From the IMG/VR virus record IMGVR_UViG_3300029319_000230, positions 1-33,625 of that record: a DNA stretch of 33,625 bases. One strand, given 5' to 3'. The DNA comes from a virus. The notes beneath the pieces are model-generated. The model was given only the letters and a program-made list of their open reading frames with translations, searched no databases and was not told where the DNA came from. This document shows positions 1 through 5,526 of this stretch, piece by piece (the first letter of the stretch is position 1; every line of letters starts with the position of its first letter). Position numbers and translations under genes: made by a program.

Positions 1-98
1 ATAATGAATAAGTATTTAAAAATGCACATTACAAAAGCGACACCAAAACAAAATGTAAATCTTTTTGGGTACACTGTTTTACAGTTTCTTGGTTTTTT
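1..98. repeat. Terminal direct repeat, left copy
   Basis: These 98 bases are identical to 33527-33624. The next base differs because the T run after GG is 7 long here and 6 long at the right end. This is what a circular or circularly permuted genome gives when assembled as a line, so the two ends join. With T7 the small frame at 4-141 stays open and meets the next gene by ATGA overlap, so this copy is likely the correct one. Confidence 0.93.
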
Positions 99-141
99 TA
101 TGTTCACCTTATTCATGATTTTTCTACTGGTGATACTATGA
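4..141 (+). CDS. Small membrane peptide, 45 aa
   Basis: This short open frame is not matched to any family. Residues 1-20 are polar and basic (MNKYLKMHITK start). Residues about 23-45 are almost entirely hydrophobic and rich in Phe, Leu and Ile, giving one C-terminal membrane span. Its ATG shares a base with the stop of the exonuclease gene across the circular junction (TAATG), and its stop overlaps the next start (ATGA). Both overlaps point to translational coupling in one operon. It could be a membrane-acting inhibitor or an anchor for the recombination proteins, but nothing in the sequence decides this. Reality as a gene is supported by the tight packing only. Confidence 0.55.
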   Translation: MNKYLKMHITKATPKQNVNLFGYTVLQFLGFFMFTLFMIFLLVIL

Positions 142-476
142 TTCAAACCAATATGTTTGATAAATTAGAAGTTCCTAGAAATGTCCGTGAAGCACGCTTT
201 CTAGAGTTTCATAAACAATACCCAATAGTTTATAAACTATGGGATAGGTTCACTAGGGAATGCATTGACAAAGGCATGACCAAAGTAGGCACTGCTCTTA
301 TCATGGAGCGCATACGCTGGGAAACAAGCGTAGCCATACAAGACACAACCAACAAAAATAAAAAACTTAAAATTAATGATCATCACAAACCTTATTATTC
401 AAGGCTTTGGATGAAGAACAACCCTCAATACAAGGGCGTATTTGAAATAAGAGGAGTAGAAGGAAGTAATGATTGA
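138..476 (+). CDS. Conserved phage protein, 112 aa, function unknown
   Basis: This belongs by eye to a family common in phage early regions. The recognisable features are an FLEFHKQYP segment near residue 22, a WDRF motif, MERIRWET near residue 56, then a KINDHHKPYYSRLWMK segment and a final GVFEIRG. Such proteins are often encoded near recombination or Holliday-junction genes, but no biochemical role is established to my knowledge. It lies between the exonuclease and the annealing protein and overlaps the latter by 8 bp, so a part in recombination or replication is a reasonable inference. The ribosome site is weak; translation probably depends on coupling to the preceding peptide gene. Confidence 0.8.
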   Translation: MIQTNMFDKLEVPRNVREARFLEFHKQYPIVYKLWDRFTRECIDKGMTKVGTALIMERIRWETSVAIQDTTNKNKKLKINDHHKPYYSRLWMKNNPQYKGVFEIRGVEGSND

Positions 477-1098
477 AGCGGACGTATTACATAATATTAT
501 TGAAGATATAAAAAAAGCACCAGCTGTAGAAATTCATAAAAAGAAATACACAACTGTAGCTACAAGATTAGAAATATTTAGAAAACATACTGGTTTTAAA
601 TACGGTATCAACACCGATATTGTCACATATGGATCCCAACCAGGTGAAAAGATTGTAATCAAAGCAACCATATCTACTGATCAGGGATTTGTTTTAGCTA
701 GTGGTACAGCCGAAGAAATTATTGGCAACGGAAATATCAACAAAACATCAGCACTAGAGAATTGTGAAAGCAGCGCCTGGGGGCGTGCTTTGGGCAGCCT
801 TGGCATACATGGTGGTGAATTTCCTAGTTACGAAGAAATGGAAATAGCACAAGAAAAGGAAAATAAATTGAAAGATAATCCTAAACCTGATGGTGATCCT
901 GAAGATAAGTTAGCTGCTGCTGAAAAATATGTAGAACAGCAGATAAAAGCAATTCAAACAATGAACCAAAATGCGCTCACTGTTTGGACACAACACGAAT
1001 CAGATAACTTAAAATCGTTAGCTGATCTTAATAAAAATCTACATACAAAATTATTTAACGCTTACAAGGAAAGGAAACAAAATGCCGTCAGCGCCTAA
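469..1098 (+). CDS. Putative single-strand annealing / ssDNA-binding protein
   Basis: The 209-aa protein has an N-terminal domain (about 20-125) with a KYTTVATRLEIFRKH segment and a strongly conserved-looking block at 95-113, ALENCESSAWGRALGSLGI. This block is typical of phage proteins annotated as Erf/Rad52-like annealing or ssDNA-binding proteins. Residues 127-209 form a charged helical tail. Such proteins anneal complementary strands resected by a partner exonuclease, and the exonuclease here is four genes upstream on the circle (32604-33530). A GGAAG ribosome site precedes the ATG. The exact annealing-protein subfamily cannot be settled by eye. Confidence 0.6.
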   Translation: MIEADVLHNIIEDIKKAPAVEIHKKKYTTVATRLEIFRKHTGFKYGINTDIVTYGSQPGEKIVIKATISTDQGFVLASGTAEEIIGNGNINKTSALENCESSAWGRALGSLGIHGGEFPSYEEMEIAQEKENKLKDNPKPDGDPEDKLAAAEKYVEQQIKAIQTMNQNALTVWTQHESDNLKSLADLNKNLHTKLFNAYKERKQNAVSA

Positions 1099-1378
1099 TA
1101 TGAAAAATAGTAAATTAAGATTAAATGGATCTATTAATGCAACAGATCAAATATCTGTAGGGTTTTGGTTTAACATTGATGACCAGGATTTAGTTGATCA
1201 GCTAGAAAAGTATTACGCTATAGCTAATAAATCACCGTCAATACAGCTGCAAAGGAAAGAGATAGATACATATACAACAATGGGTAACGCTAATCTATTC
1301 TTGCCTGATGAACGCAAAACTATGTTGCAAAGCAACTCAACACCAATAGGGGATGATGATGGTTTCCCTGGAAGGTAG
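1082..1378 (+). CDS. Unknown protein, 98 aa, acidic C-terminus
   Basis: I do not recognise this family. The N-terminal half is beta-like (KLRLNGSINATDQISVGFWF), the middle is helical (DLVDQLEKYYAIANK), and the tail ends in an acidic GDDDGFPGR. A short acidic tail after a beta domain is reminiscent of ssDNA-binding proteins, but the resemblance is loose. The start is set by AAGGAAAGGAAACAAA directly upstream, which gives a good ribosome site. It overlaps the annealing-protein gene by 17 bp and the excisionase-like gene by 26 bp, so it belongs to the same recombination/excision operon. Confidence 0.7.
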   Translation: MPSAPNMKNSKLRLNGSINATDQISVGFWFNIDDQDLVDQLEKYYAIANKSPSIQLQRKEIDTYTTMGNANLFLPDERKTMLQSNSTPIGDDDGFPGR

Positions 1379-1574
1379 ATCTCTTTTTAGACCAAAAGAA
1401 GTAGCCATAAGATTGTTTGGTGATTTTGGCGATGCTAATCGTAAAAGAATTTATCGCTGGATACGAACTGGTAAAATAAAATCTATCAAAGATTCAAGAG
1501 TATACTTTATACCTAAAAATGAAATTATTAGAATTGAATCTGAAATGAATGTAGAAATGGAGATGGCGGATTAG
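1353..1574 (+). CDS. Excisionase-like HTH protein (MerR/Xis type)
   Basis: The 73-aa protein has a winged-helix pattern: FRPKEVAIRLFG (helix 1), then NRKRIYRWIRTGKIKSIK (recognition helix and wing) and RVYFIPKNEIIRI. This is the HTH_17/Xis layout. Phage proteins of this kind bend DNA at attachment sites and direct the integrase toward excision. The gene converges tail to tail with the integrase (stop codons overlap) but is transcribed with the recombination operon, so it could be made in lytic growth when integrase transcription is separate. Three ATG codons stand in a row at 1353, 1356 and 1359, and any of them may be used. It could instead be a general regulator. Confidence 0.65.
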   Translation: MMMVSLEGRSLFRPKEVAIRLFGDFGDANRKRIYRWIRTGKIKSIKDSRVYFIPKNEIIRIESEMNVEMEMAD

Positions 1575-1584
1575 TTTCCGCCAT
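1563..1584. terminator. Bidirectional hairpin between convergent genes
   Basis: ATGGCGGA (1563-1570) and TCCGCCAT (1577-1584) form a perfect 8-bp stem around the six-base loop TTAGTT. The loop holds both stop codons: TAG of the excisionase-like gene and, on the other strand, TAA of the integrase. There is no long T run on either side, so its strength as an intrinsic terminator is uncertain. Confidence 0.6.
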
Positions 1585-2719
1585 ACATCGCTGAAGCAGC
1601 TGCTTGTCTTGCCTTTGCTTGTTTTCTTTCATTCTTAACAAAGTGACCATACTGCTTGTAAGTAAAGTTAGAGTTTGAATGCCCCATGAGAGCAGCTACT
1701 TCCGCCCAATCTTCACCCAGGCTAGATAACTGTACTGATGCATAAAAGTGTCTCATATCGCCCCATAGGATAGGTTTTACACCAGCTCTTTCACAAACTC
1801 TTTTGATTAGTTTGATCAATATCTTTTGTACTTTTGGTGTGCCGTTGGAGCTTGCAAAAACAATGTCACCAGGCGCGCTAAACTTTGATGCGATCTTTAG
1901 CTCTTTTAGTTTCTTCATAGTAGCTGCATCTATAGGTATTTCTCTTCTACCTCTTTTAGTTTTAGTGTCACCAATAATCATTGTGCCATGCTTCACTGCA
2001 CCCTCGATACGAATTGTATCATTATTAAAATCAATGTTGTCCCACTTCAATGCACGCAGCTCACCTTGTCTCATGCCGCTTGCAAGAGCTGTAAGAACCA
2101 TACACTGATCATGAAGAGTTTCAGATGGTAATCCGTCACTAACAATCTTTTGAATTGTCTCAGGCTGTATTCTTGGCGCCCTATCTCCAAGCTCTGATGA
2201 CATACCTAATGATACTTTATCAAGAGGGTTAATTGTAATCCAACCTTTAAGATCACAATAATTCAAAAACATTTTTAATACTTTAATTCTTTTCTCAGCT
2301 GTAGCTTTTGACTTACCTTCGTCAGTAATACCTTTTACAAAAGCTGTAACTAATTCAGATTTGTTTTCTCTTTTGATAATATCAAAACTTTGATCTAAAA
2401 ATTTCTTACCATCAATATTTATATCCAAACAATAACCTAATGATTTTTTAATTTCTTTGAAAAATGAAACAGACAATTCTTTATTATCTATTCTAGTTGT
2501 TTGGTAATGATAAAACTTATCTACTGCCTGGGATACTTTTACTACGTCAACTTTTTCTGCAATAGCACCAGTAATAAATTTAGCTTTGAGTAATTCAGCT
2601 TCTTTCAAAGCTGCTTTTTGTGATGGATAGTTGCCATAATTTACAGAATAACCCACACGCCTTGCATCAATAACCCAATGCTTTCTAGCTTCCCAATATC
2701 TTACTTTAAGATCCTTCAT
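1571..2719 (-). CDS. int: Tyrosine-recombinase integrase
   Basis: The 382-aa protein integrates the phage circle into the host chromosome. It has an N-terminal arm-binding domain (about 1-60), a SAM-like core-binding domain (about 62-165) and a C-terminal catalytic domain. Visible active-site residues are Arg217 in ASGMRQGE, a beta-hairpin Lys at 253 or 255, Arg323 in GDMRH, His347 in LMGHSN and the nucleophile Tyr357 in YKQYGH. The first His of the usual HxxR box is Gly320. AGGAG six bases before the ATG sets the start. The attP site lies 167 bp upstream of the start, the classic int-attP arrangement. A possible sigma-70 promoter lies at 2752-2779. Confidence 0.97.
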   Translation of the reverse strand: MKDLKVRYWEARKHWVIDARRVGYSVNYGNYPSQKAALKEAELLKAKFITGAIAEKVDVVKVSQAVDKFYHYQTTRIDNKELSVSFFKEIKKSLGYCLDINIDGKKFLDQSFDIIKRENKSELVTAFVKGITDEGKSKATAEKRIKVLKMFLNYCDLKGWITINPLDKVSLGMSSELGDRAPRIQPETIQKIVSDGLPSETLHDQCMVLTALASGMRQGELRALKWDNIDFNNDTIRIEGAVKHGTMIIGDTKTKRGRREIPIDAATMKKLKELKIASKFSAPGDIVFASSNGTPKVQKILIKLIKRVCERAGVKPILWGDMRHFYASVQLSSLGEDWAEVAALMGHSNSNFTYKQYGHFVKNERKQAKARQAAASAMYGGN

Positions 2720-2751
2720 TCACCGCTCCTTTGTTAACCGCTTATGTAATA

Positions 2752-2779
2752 AATATAACAGTAGATGACATATTTTCAA
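2752..2779 (-). promoter_or_regulatory. Possible integrase promoter
   Basis: On the minus strand, TTGAAA (2779-2774), a 16-bp spacer and TATATT (2757-2752) match sigma-70 boxes at 5 of 6 positions each. The site lies between the nearer arm-site pair and the integrase ribosome site. Confidence 0.4.
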
Positions 2780-2797
2780 GATAGGAACAGAAAAAAA

Positions 2798-2816
2798 TGT
2801 TAACAAAGTGTTAACA
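2798..2816. promoter_or_regulatory. Integrase arm-type site pair (int side)
   Basis: Two exact copies of TGTTAACA lie at 2798-2805 and 2809-2816, 11 bp apart start to start, beside an A7 run. A matching pair lies on the other side of the attP core at similar distance. On the minus strand the two copies can pair as a hairpin followed by T7, so the site could also slow transcription into the integrase gene. Confidence 0.65.
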
Positions 2817-2867
2817 AGTATAATTTATGTGATCTTTGGAAGAGGTCTTTTGGGGAATAAGCCATTG

Positions 2868-2883
2868 ATATTACTAGTAATAT
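2868..2883. repeat. 16-bp perfect palindrome beside attP core
   Basis: ATATTACTAGTAATAT reads the same on both strands and ends two bases before the tRNA-derived core. It may bind an accessory protein such as the excisionase, or be a hairpin just beyond the tRNA 3' end after integration. Confidence 0.6.
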
Positions 2884-2885
2884 AA

Positions 2886-2930
2886 TGGCGAGAGTGACGA
2901 GACTCGAACTCGCGACCTCCGGCGTGACAG
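2886..2930 (-). other. attP: attP core: 3' half of tRNA-Asp(GTC)
   Basis: Read on the minus strand, these 45 bases run from the anticodon loop CTGTCAC (anticodon GTC) through the 3' anticodon-stem strand GCCGG, variable loop AGGTC, T arm GCGAG-TTCGAGT-CTCGT, 3' acceptor strand CACTCTC and discriminator G to CCA. The 5' half of a tRNA is absent: the bases before the loop do not pair with GCCGG. This is a phage attachment core that rebuilds the host tRNA gene on integration. It sits between two arm-site pairs and next to the integrase. Confidence 0.9.
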
Positions 2931-3017
2931 TTCGTAAAAATCTTATGCGTGGGGTGTAAAGAGGTAGGTATTCAGGGAAATACGGGTACAGAGTTCCCAC
3001 CGATTCCCTCGAAAAAG

Positions 3018-3036
3018 TGTTAACAAAATGTTAACA
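3018..3036. promoter_or_regulatory. Integrase arm-type site pair (far side); possible terminator
   Basis: Two exact TGTTAACA copies lie at 3018-3025 and 3029-3036, again 11 bp apart, 87 bp beyond the core edge. On the minus strand they can pair around TTT and are followed by CTTTTT, two bases after the last gene of the leftward operon. The element may therefore serve both as an integrase arm and as a weak terminator of late transcription. Confidence 0.6.
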
Positions 3037-3037
3037 A

Positions 3038-3142
3038 TTAGGATTTATATTTACCCATGATGGATTTCTTTTTTTTACCATCTTTTTTCATAGGCTTTTT
3101 CTTCATTGTCATTTTTTTACCGCCTGAAGATTTATGATACAT
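3038..3142 (-). CDS. Very small Lys-rich protein, 34 aa
   Basis: The frame starts MYHKSSGGKK and ends GKYKS, with about 14 lysines in 34 residues. The start overlaps the preceding stop (TAATG), and AAAGGAAAATCATA gives a strong ribosome site. It is the last gene of the leftward transcript. Family unknown; the charge suggests nucleic-acid binding, as in the other small proteins of this cassette. Confidence 0.6.
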   Translation of the reverse strand: MYHKSSGGKKMTMKKKPMKKDGKKKKSIMGKYKS

Positions 3143-3333
3143 TATGATTTTCCTTTCATTTTTTTCATTAATGACATTGCTTTTGATTGAGCTGCTTTTG
3201 ATAAATCCTTTGCATGAAATACTTGTTTGGATGCTGCACTGTGTGAAGCGCCAGTATGTATCTGACCATCCATCTTATGTGTCTTGCCCATATAAGGTTT
3301 ACCATCTTTAAAAAAGTGTGTGCCTTTTGCCAT
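3142..3333 (-). CDS. Small basic protein, 63 aa, unknown
   Basis: Sequence begins MAKGTHFFKDGKPYMGKTHKM and ends MSLMKKMKGKS. A repeated aromatic/Gly/Lys N-terminal part is followed by a helical SAASKQVFHAKDLSKAAQSKAM segment. I chose the ATG at 3333 because GGAG stands seven bases before it; an upstream ATG at 3345 lies inside the previous gene with no ribosome site. It resembles short basic proteins seen in marine phage genomes; function unknown. Confidence 0.75.
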   Translation of the reverse strand: MAKGTHFFKDGKPYMGKTHKMDGQIHTGASHSAASKQVFHAKDLSKAAQSKAMSLMKKMKGKS

Positions 3334-3335
3334 TA

Positions 3336-3617
3336 TCAACTCCATTTAGTTCTGTCTGCCCAGTAAGCAGCAGACATTTTTCCCTTGGCTATATTCTTTG
3401 CGTGTCTAGCCTTGAAACTTTTACGTTTGTTTTTCATCCTTTCGCTTTCGCCTTTCTTTGGCGCACCAGCTGTATCAGCTCCTTGTTGACCAAATCGTAT
3501 TGTTTTTATTTTGTCACCTACCTTGGCAACAACAACATGACTTTTTGTAGGATGATTAGGTGTACGCTTTGGTTTATTAAAACCACTGACCTTCATTCTT
3601 TTTAGAATACTGCTCAT
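3336..3617 (-). CDS. Conserved marine-phage small basic protein, 93 aa
   Basis: The protein has a short beta-like N-terminus (SGFNKPKRTPNHPTKSHVVV), a GDKIKTIRFGQQGADTAG segment, and a Lys/Arg-rich tail (KNKRKSFKARHAKNIAKG, then AAYWADRTKW). The HPTKSHVV...IRFGQQG...FKARH...YWADR..W pattern recurs in cyanophage and other marine phage genomes with no assigned role. High charge and the clear motif suggest a structural or nucleic-acid-binding protein rather than an enzyme. The start overlaps the preceding stop (ATGA). Confidence 0.85.
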   Translation of the reverse strand: MSSILKRMKVSGFNKPKRTPNHPTKSHVVVAKVGDKIKTIRFGQQGADTAGAPKKGESERMKNKRKSFKARHAKNIAKGKMSAAYWADRTKWS

Positions 3618-3784
3618 GAAGATCTAACAGAACCCATCTTTGATGCTTTGTTTGCAAACTTAGAACCACCTATCTTTGTCATTGTACCGTATACATAACT
3701 ATCAGCAGCTTTACCCTTCAAACCTTTTGCTTTGGCTTTTGCCATCAAAGATCTTTCTAATTTTTCTTTCATTAGTCCTGGCAT
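3614..3784 (-). CDS. Small basic protein, 56 aa, unknown
   Basis: The frame begins MPGLMKEKLERSLMAKAKAK and continues GLKGKAADSYVYGTMTKIGG to SVRSS. AGGAGG five bases before the ATG is the strongest ribosome site in this cassette. It starts on the last base of the preceding stop (TAATG) and its own stop overlaps the next start (ATGA). Family not recognised. Confidence 0.7.
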   Translation of the reverse strand: MPGLMKEKLERSLMAKAKAKGLKGKAADSYVYGTMTKIGGSKFANKASKMGSVRSS

Positions 3785-4029
3785 TATATCCTCCTAAATT
3801 TTCTAGTTTTCTTCATTATTGACTCAGGTTGTTTTGAAAACTGTTTACCAGCTTTTTTTGACTTTCGTTTAGCAGCTGTAGTTGCAGCATACTCAGCTGG
3901 TGTAAGAGCCTTTATTGCTTTCTCAGGCAAATAACGCTCACCAGTAACGCTTGATTTTTTGCCTGACTTAGTGCGCCATTTCTGTTCGCCCCAGCTCTTC
4001 AGGCTTCTTTGTGACTTGGCTAGGCTCAT
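3784..4029 (-). CDS. Conserved marine-phage small basic protein, 81 aa
   Basis: The sequence MSLAKSQRSLKSWGEQKWR, then TKSGKKSSVTGERYLPEKAI, KALTPAEYAATTAAKRKS and a basic tail is a pattern I recognise from many marine phages (SLAKSQ.SLK.W...KWRTKSGK...TGERYLP..AI..L...EYAATT). No function is established. Many Lys and Arg residues suggest nucleic-acid or virion interaction. It overlaps neighbours on both sides (TCATGA and TAATG). Confidence 0.88.
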   Translation of the reverse strand: MSLAKSQRSLKSWGEQKWRTKSGKKSSVTGERYLPEKAIKALTPAEYAATTAAKRKSKKAGKQFSKQPESIMKKTRKFRRI

Positions 4030-4196
4030 GATCTGTAACCACCACCTCTTGCCTTGTATGTTTTAGCTAGTAGTTGTGCTTTCCTGGCTGACCATTTACC
4101 AGCCGCTGTTCCATGAGTAGCTCTACCTAATATAGATTTATATAATCTTTTTCTCATTTCAGGTTTGGTATAATTACCAGCTTTATTAACCGCCAT
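4026..4196 (-). CDS. DUF5872-like small protein, 56 aa
   Basis: The frame MAVNKAGNYTKPEMRKRLYK continues through AAGKWSARKAQLLAKTYKAR to GGGYRS. The signature AGNYTKP.(M)RK...GKWSARKAQLLAK.YK..GGGY matches a small family seen in phages and environmental genomes that I believe is DUF5872; the number is from memory. Function unknown. Its start lies 11 bp inside the endolysin gene and its stop overlaps the next start. Confidence 0.8.
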   Translation of the reverse strand: MAVNKAGNYTKPEMRKRLYKSILGRATHGTAAGKWSARKAQLLAKTYKARGGGYRS

Positions 4197-4635
4197 GTAA
4201 CAATCCCTTTCTATAGCCTTCTGATCTATTGTATGTCAGTGTTTCTTTTCTACCATCAGGAACATATGAACAATGTATCCAGCCGCTGTTACCTCCCTGG
4301 AAACATTCTAATATTAGTTGATCAAATGGTAGGTTTTCTTCTATCCATGTAGCTAACTTATAATTACTTACACCAGCTACCTCAAAATCTGCTGCTTCAC
4401 CTTTTGCGTGTTGGCTGGTTGCCTTTGATCCAATAGCTTCACATAGTTCAGGTGAACGGTATCCACTTGAAACTATAAATGATCCAAACTCATTTCGTAT
4501 TGGCTGTAATATATTTTCACACAATGCTGTAAGATTAAAAATGTGATCAGCTGTTGGTGTATTTGGTATACCTTTTCTTTCAGCTGTCTGACTTTTTGTA
4601 AGTTCAGCTAGAGAAAAGTTTTTTGATAACATCAT
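4186..4635 (-). CDS. Endolysin, M15A zinc D-Ala-D-Ala peptidase type
   Basis: The 149-aa protein cuts peptidoglycan cross-links at lysis. It opens with the family's LSKNFSLAEL segment, has SGYRS at 56-61, and carries the zinc and catalytic signature SQHAKGEAADFEV (His76, Asp83) and GWIHCSY (His121). Length is normal for the stand-alone family (Peptidase_M15_3). There is no signal peptide, so it needs a holin to reach the wall; the holin-like gene lies immediately upstream with ATGA overlap. Two ATG codons (4635 and 4632) are possible starts behind AGGGG. Confidence 0.93.
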   Translation of the reverse strand: MMLSKNFSLAELTKSQTAERKGIPNTPTADHIFNLTALCENILQPIRNEFGSFIVSSGYRSPELCEAIGSKATSQHAKGEAADFEVAGVSNYKLATWIEENLPFDQLILECFQGGNSGWIHCSYVPDGRKETLTYNRSEGYRKGLLHGG

Positions 4636-5012
4636 TTTTTGCCCCTGAATTTATCTACACCCTTCAATCCTAGTCCAGCTAAAATTGTGAAATACAAAAC
4701 ATTCTGATACCAATCAGGCAGCTCGTTCAGTCTATCAAAACCTTGTTTGACTATATCTTCCATACCAGGGATGAATACCAAGATAACTGGTATCAAAACA
4801 ATTACAGTAATTATTTCGTCTTTCCAAGAACCCTGGGTACTCTGCGCCATAATAAGTTCCCACTTGCTGCTATGAGTTGCAGCTGTCTTCATTACTTCTG
4901 CTTCAGCTTCTGCCTTTGCTTTTGCTACTGCGCCTTTTGCTTTTGTCTGCTCTATCTTTGATTCCATAAAGCTAGATGCAAGGGATGCAAGCGGTGTTAA
5001 AAATTGTAACAT
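4632..5012 (-). CDS. Holin-like membrane protein (GTA_holin_3TM type)
   Basis: The 126-aa protein has an Ala/Lys/Glu-rich amphipathic helix at about 17-45, then SWKDEIITVIVLIPVILVFIPG with a membrane span at 66-83, an LPDWYQNVLYFTILAGLGLKG segment with a second span at 103-117, and a basic end FRGKK. The KDE...P..L.FIP...LP.WY...G.KG..K pattern fits the 3TM holin family of gene transfer agents and marine phages. Holins open the inner membrane on schedule for the endolysin, whose gene directly follows. The first of the family's three spans is weak here (MLQFLTPLASLASSF). Confidence 0.75.
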   Translation of the reverse strand: MLQFLTPLASLASSFMESKIEQTKAKGAVAKAKAEAEAEVMKTAATHSSKWELIMAQSTQGSWKDEIITVIVLIPVILVFIPGMEDIVKQGFDRLNELPDWYQNVLYFTILAGLGLKGVDKFRGKK

Positions 5013-5014
5013 AA

Positions 5015-5326
5015 TTATTTCCTATTCATAAAAGCTGAAGCTCCCATATAAGCAGCAACGATGCCACCGCCAGTGATATAAAAAAGATTAGATATATCGG
5101 CAAGTGCCTTAACTCTTTCGAGATCGACAAAAAACATCGCACCAGTAAATACACCCATAGCAACCAGGCTTGCAGTTGCCATACGTCTTTGCGCCCTTTG
5201 TTTTCGTAAATCATGTTCTAGTTTTTTTATTTCAGTAACATGGCTTAATTCTTCATCTGAAACTATACCATCACCATCTTCATCGTACTCAGCGTATATT
5301 GATTCTTTCTGTAACTTTTTCTGCAT
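5015..5326 (-). CDS. Membrane protein with EF-hand calcium loop
   Basis: The 103-aa protein has a full EF-hand loop near its N-terminus, DEDGDGIVSDEE, with ligand positions Asp15, Asp17, Asp19 and Glu26. A charged helix (KKLEHDLRKQRAQRRM) and two hydrophobic segments follow (about 51-68 and 80-98). Similar EF-hand membrane proteins occur in marine phage lysis regions. It is encoded just upstream of the holin-like gene, so calcium-linked control of lysis or of virion entry is conceivable but unproven. The start is the ATG at 5326, which shares a base with the preceding stop (TGATG) and has AAAGG upstream, not the TTG one codon earlier. Confidence 0.82.
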   Translation of the reverse strand: MQKKLQKESIYAEYDEDGDGIVSDEELSHVTEIKKLEHDLRKQRAQRRMATASLVAMGVFTGAMFFVDLERVKALADISNLFYITGGGIVAAYMGASAFMNRK

Positions 5327-5526
5327 CAATAAACCTTTACTTTTTTTGGATCTACTCTTGGAACTACCTTACAAATACATTCATAAATAATTTGCTTACC
5401 GTCTGCACTATCATAAGTTTGATCACCAAGATATCTTGAATAATACAAACAATCGTTCACATTACGAAAATGCAATTTTGCACTCAGATCTCCTGATAAA
5501 TAGCAAGCCAACATAAAAGCCGTCAT
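5326..5526 (-). CDS. Small Cys-containing secreted or membrane protein, 66 aa
   Basis: The N-terminus MTAFMLACYLSGDLSAKL is hydrophobic and ends near a Cys, like a short signal or lipoprotein-type segment. Four cysteines (Cys8, 26, 50, 52) include a CIC pair, and the tail is PRVDPKKVKVY. Similar short proteins are found in lysis regions of marine podoviruses. An outer-membrane spanin-like role is possible but the lipobox is not convincing. It overlaps its neighbours by ATGA and TGATG. Confidence 0.7.
   Translation of the reverse strand: MTAFMLACYLSGDLSAKLHFRNVNDCLYYSRYLGDQTYDSADGKQIIYECICKVVPRVDPKKVKVY

Noticed and set aside
2886-2930. Complete functional tRNA-Asp gene
   Set aside because: The bases preceding the anticodon loop on the minus strand do not pair with GCCGG, and there is no D arm or 5' acceptor strand.
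2800-3000. Leftward open frame of 66 codons across the attP region
   Set aside because: It reads through the tRNA-derived core and arm sites, has no ribosome site, and frames of this kind arise commonly from tRNA complement sequence.
5327-5329. TTG start for the EF-hand protein
   Set aside because: The ATG at the next codon has the TGATG overlap and AAAGG at suitable distance.
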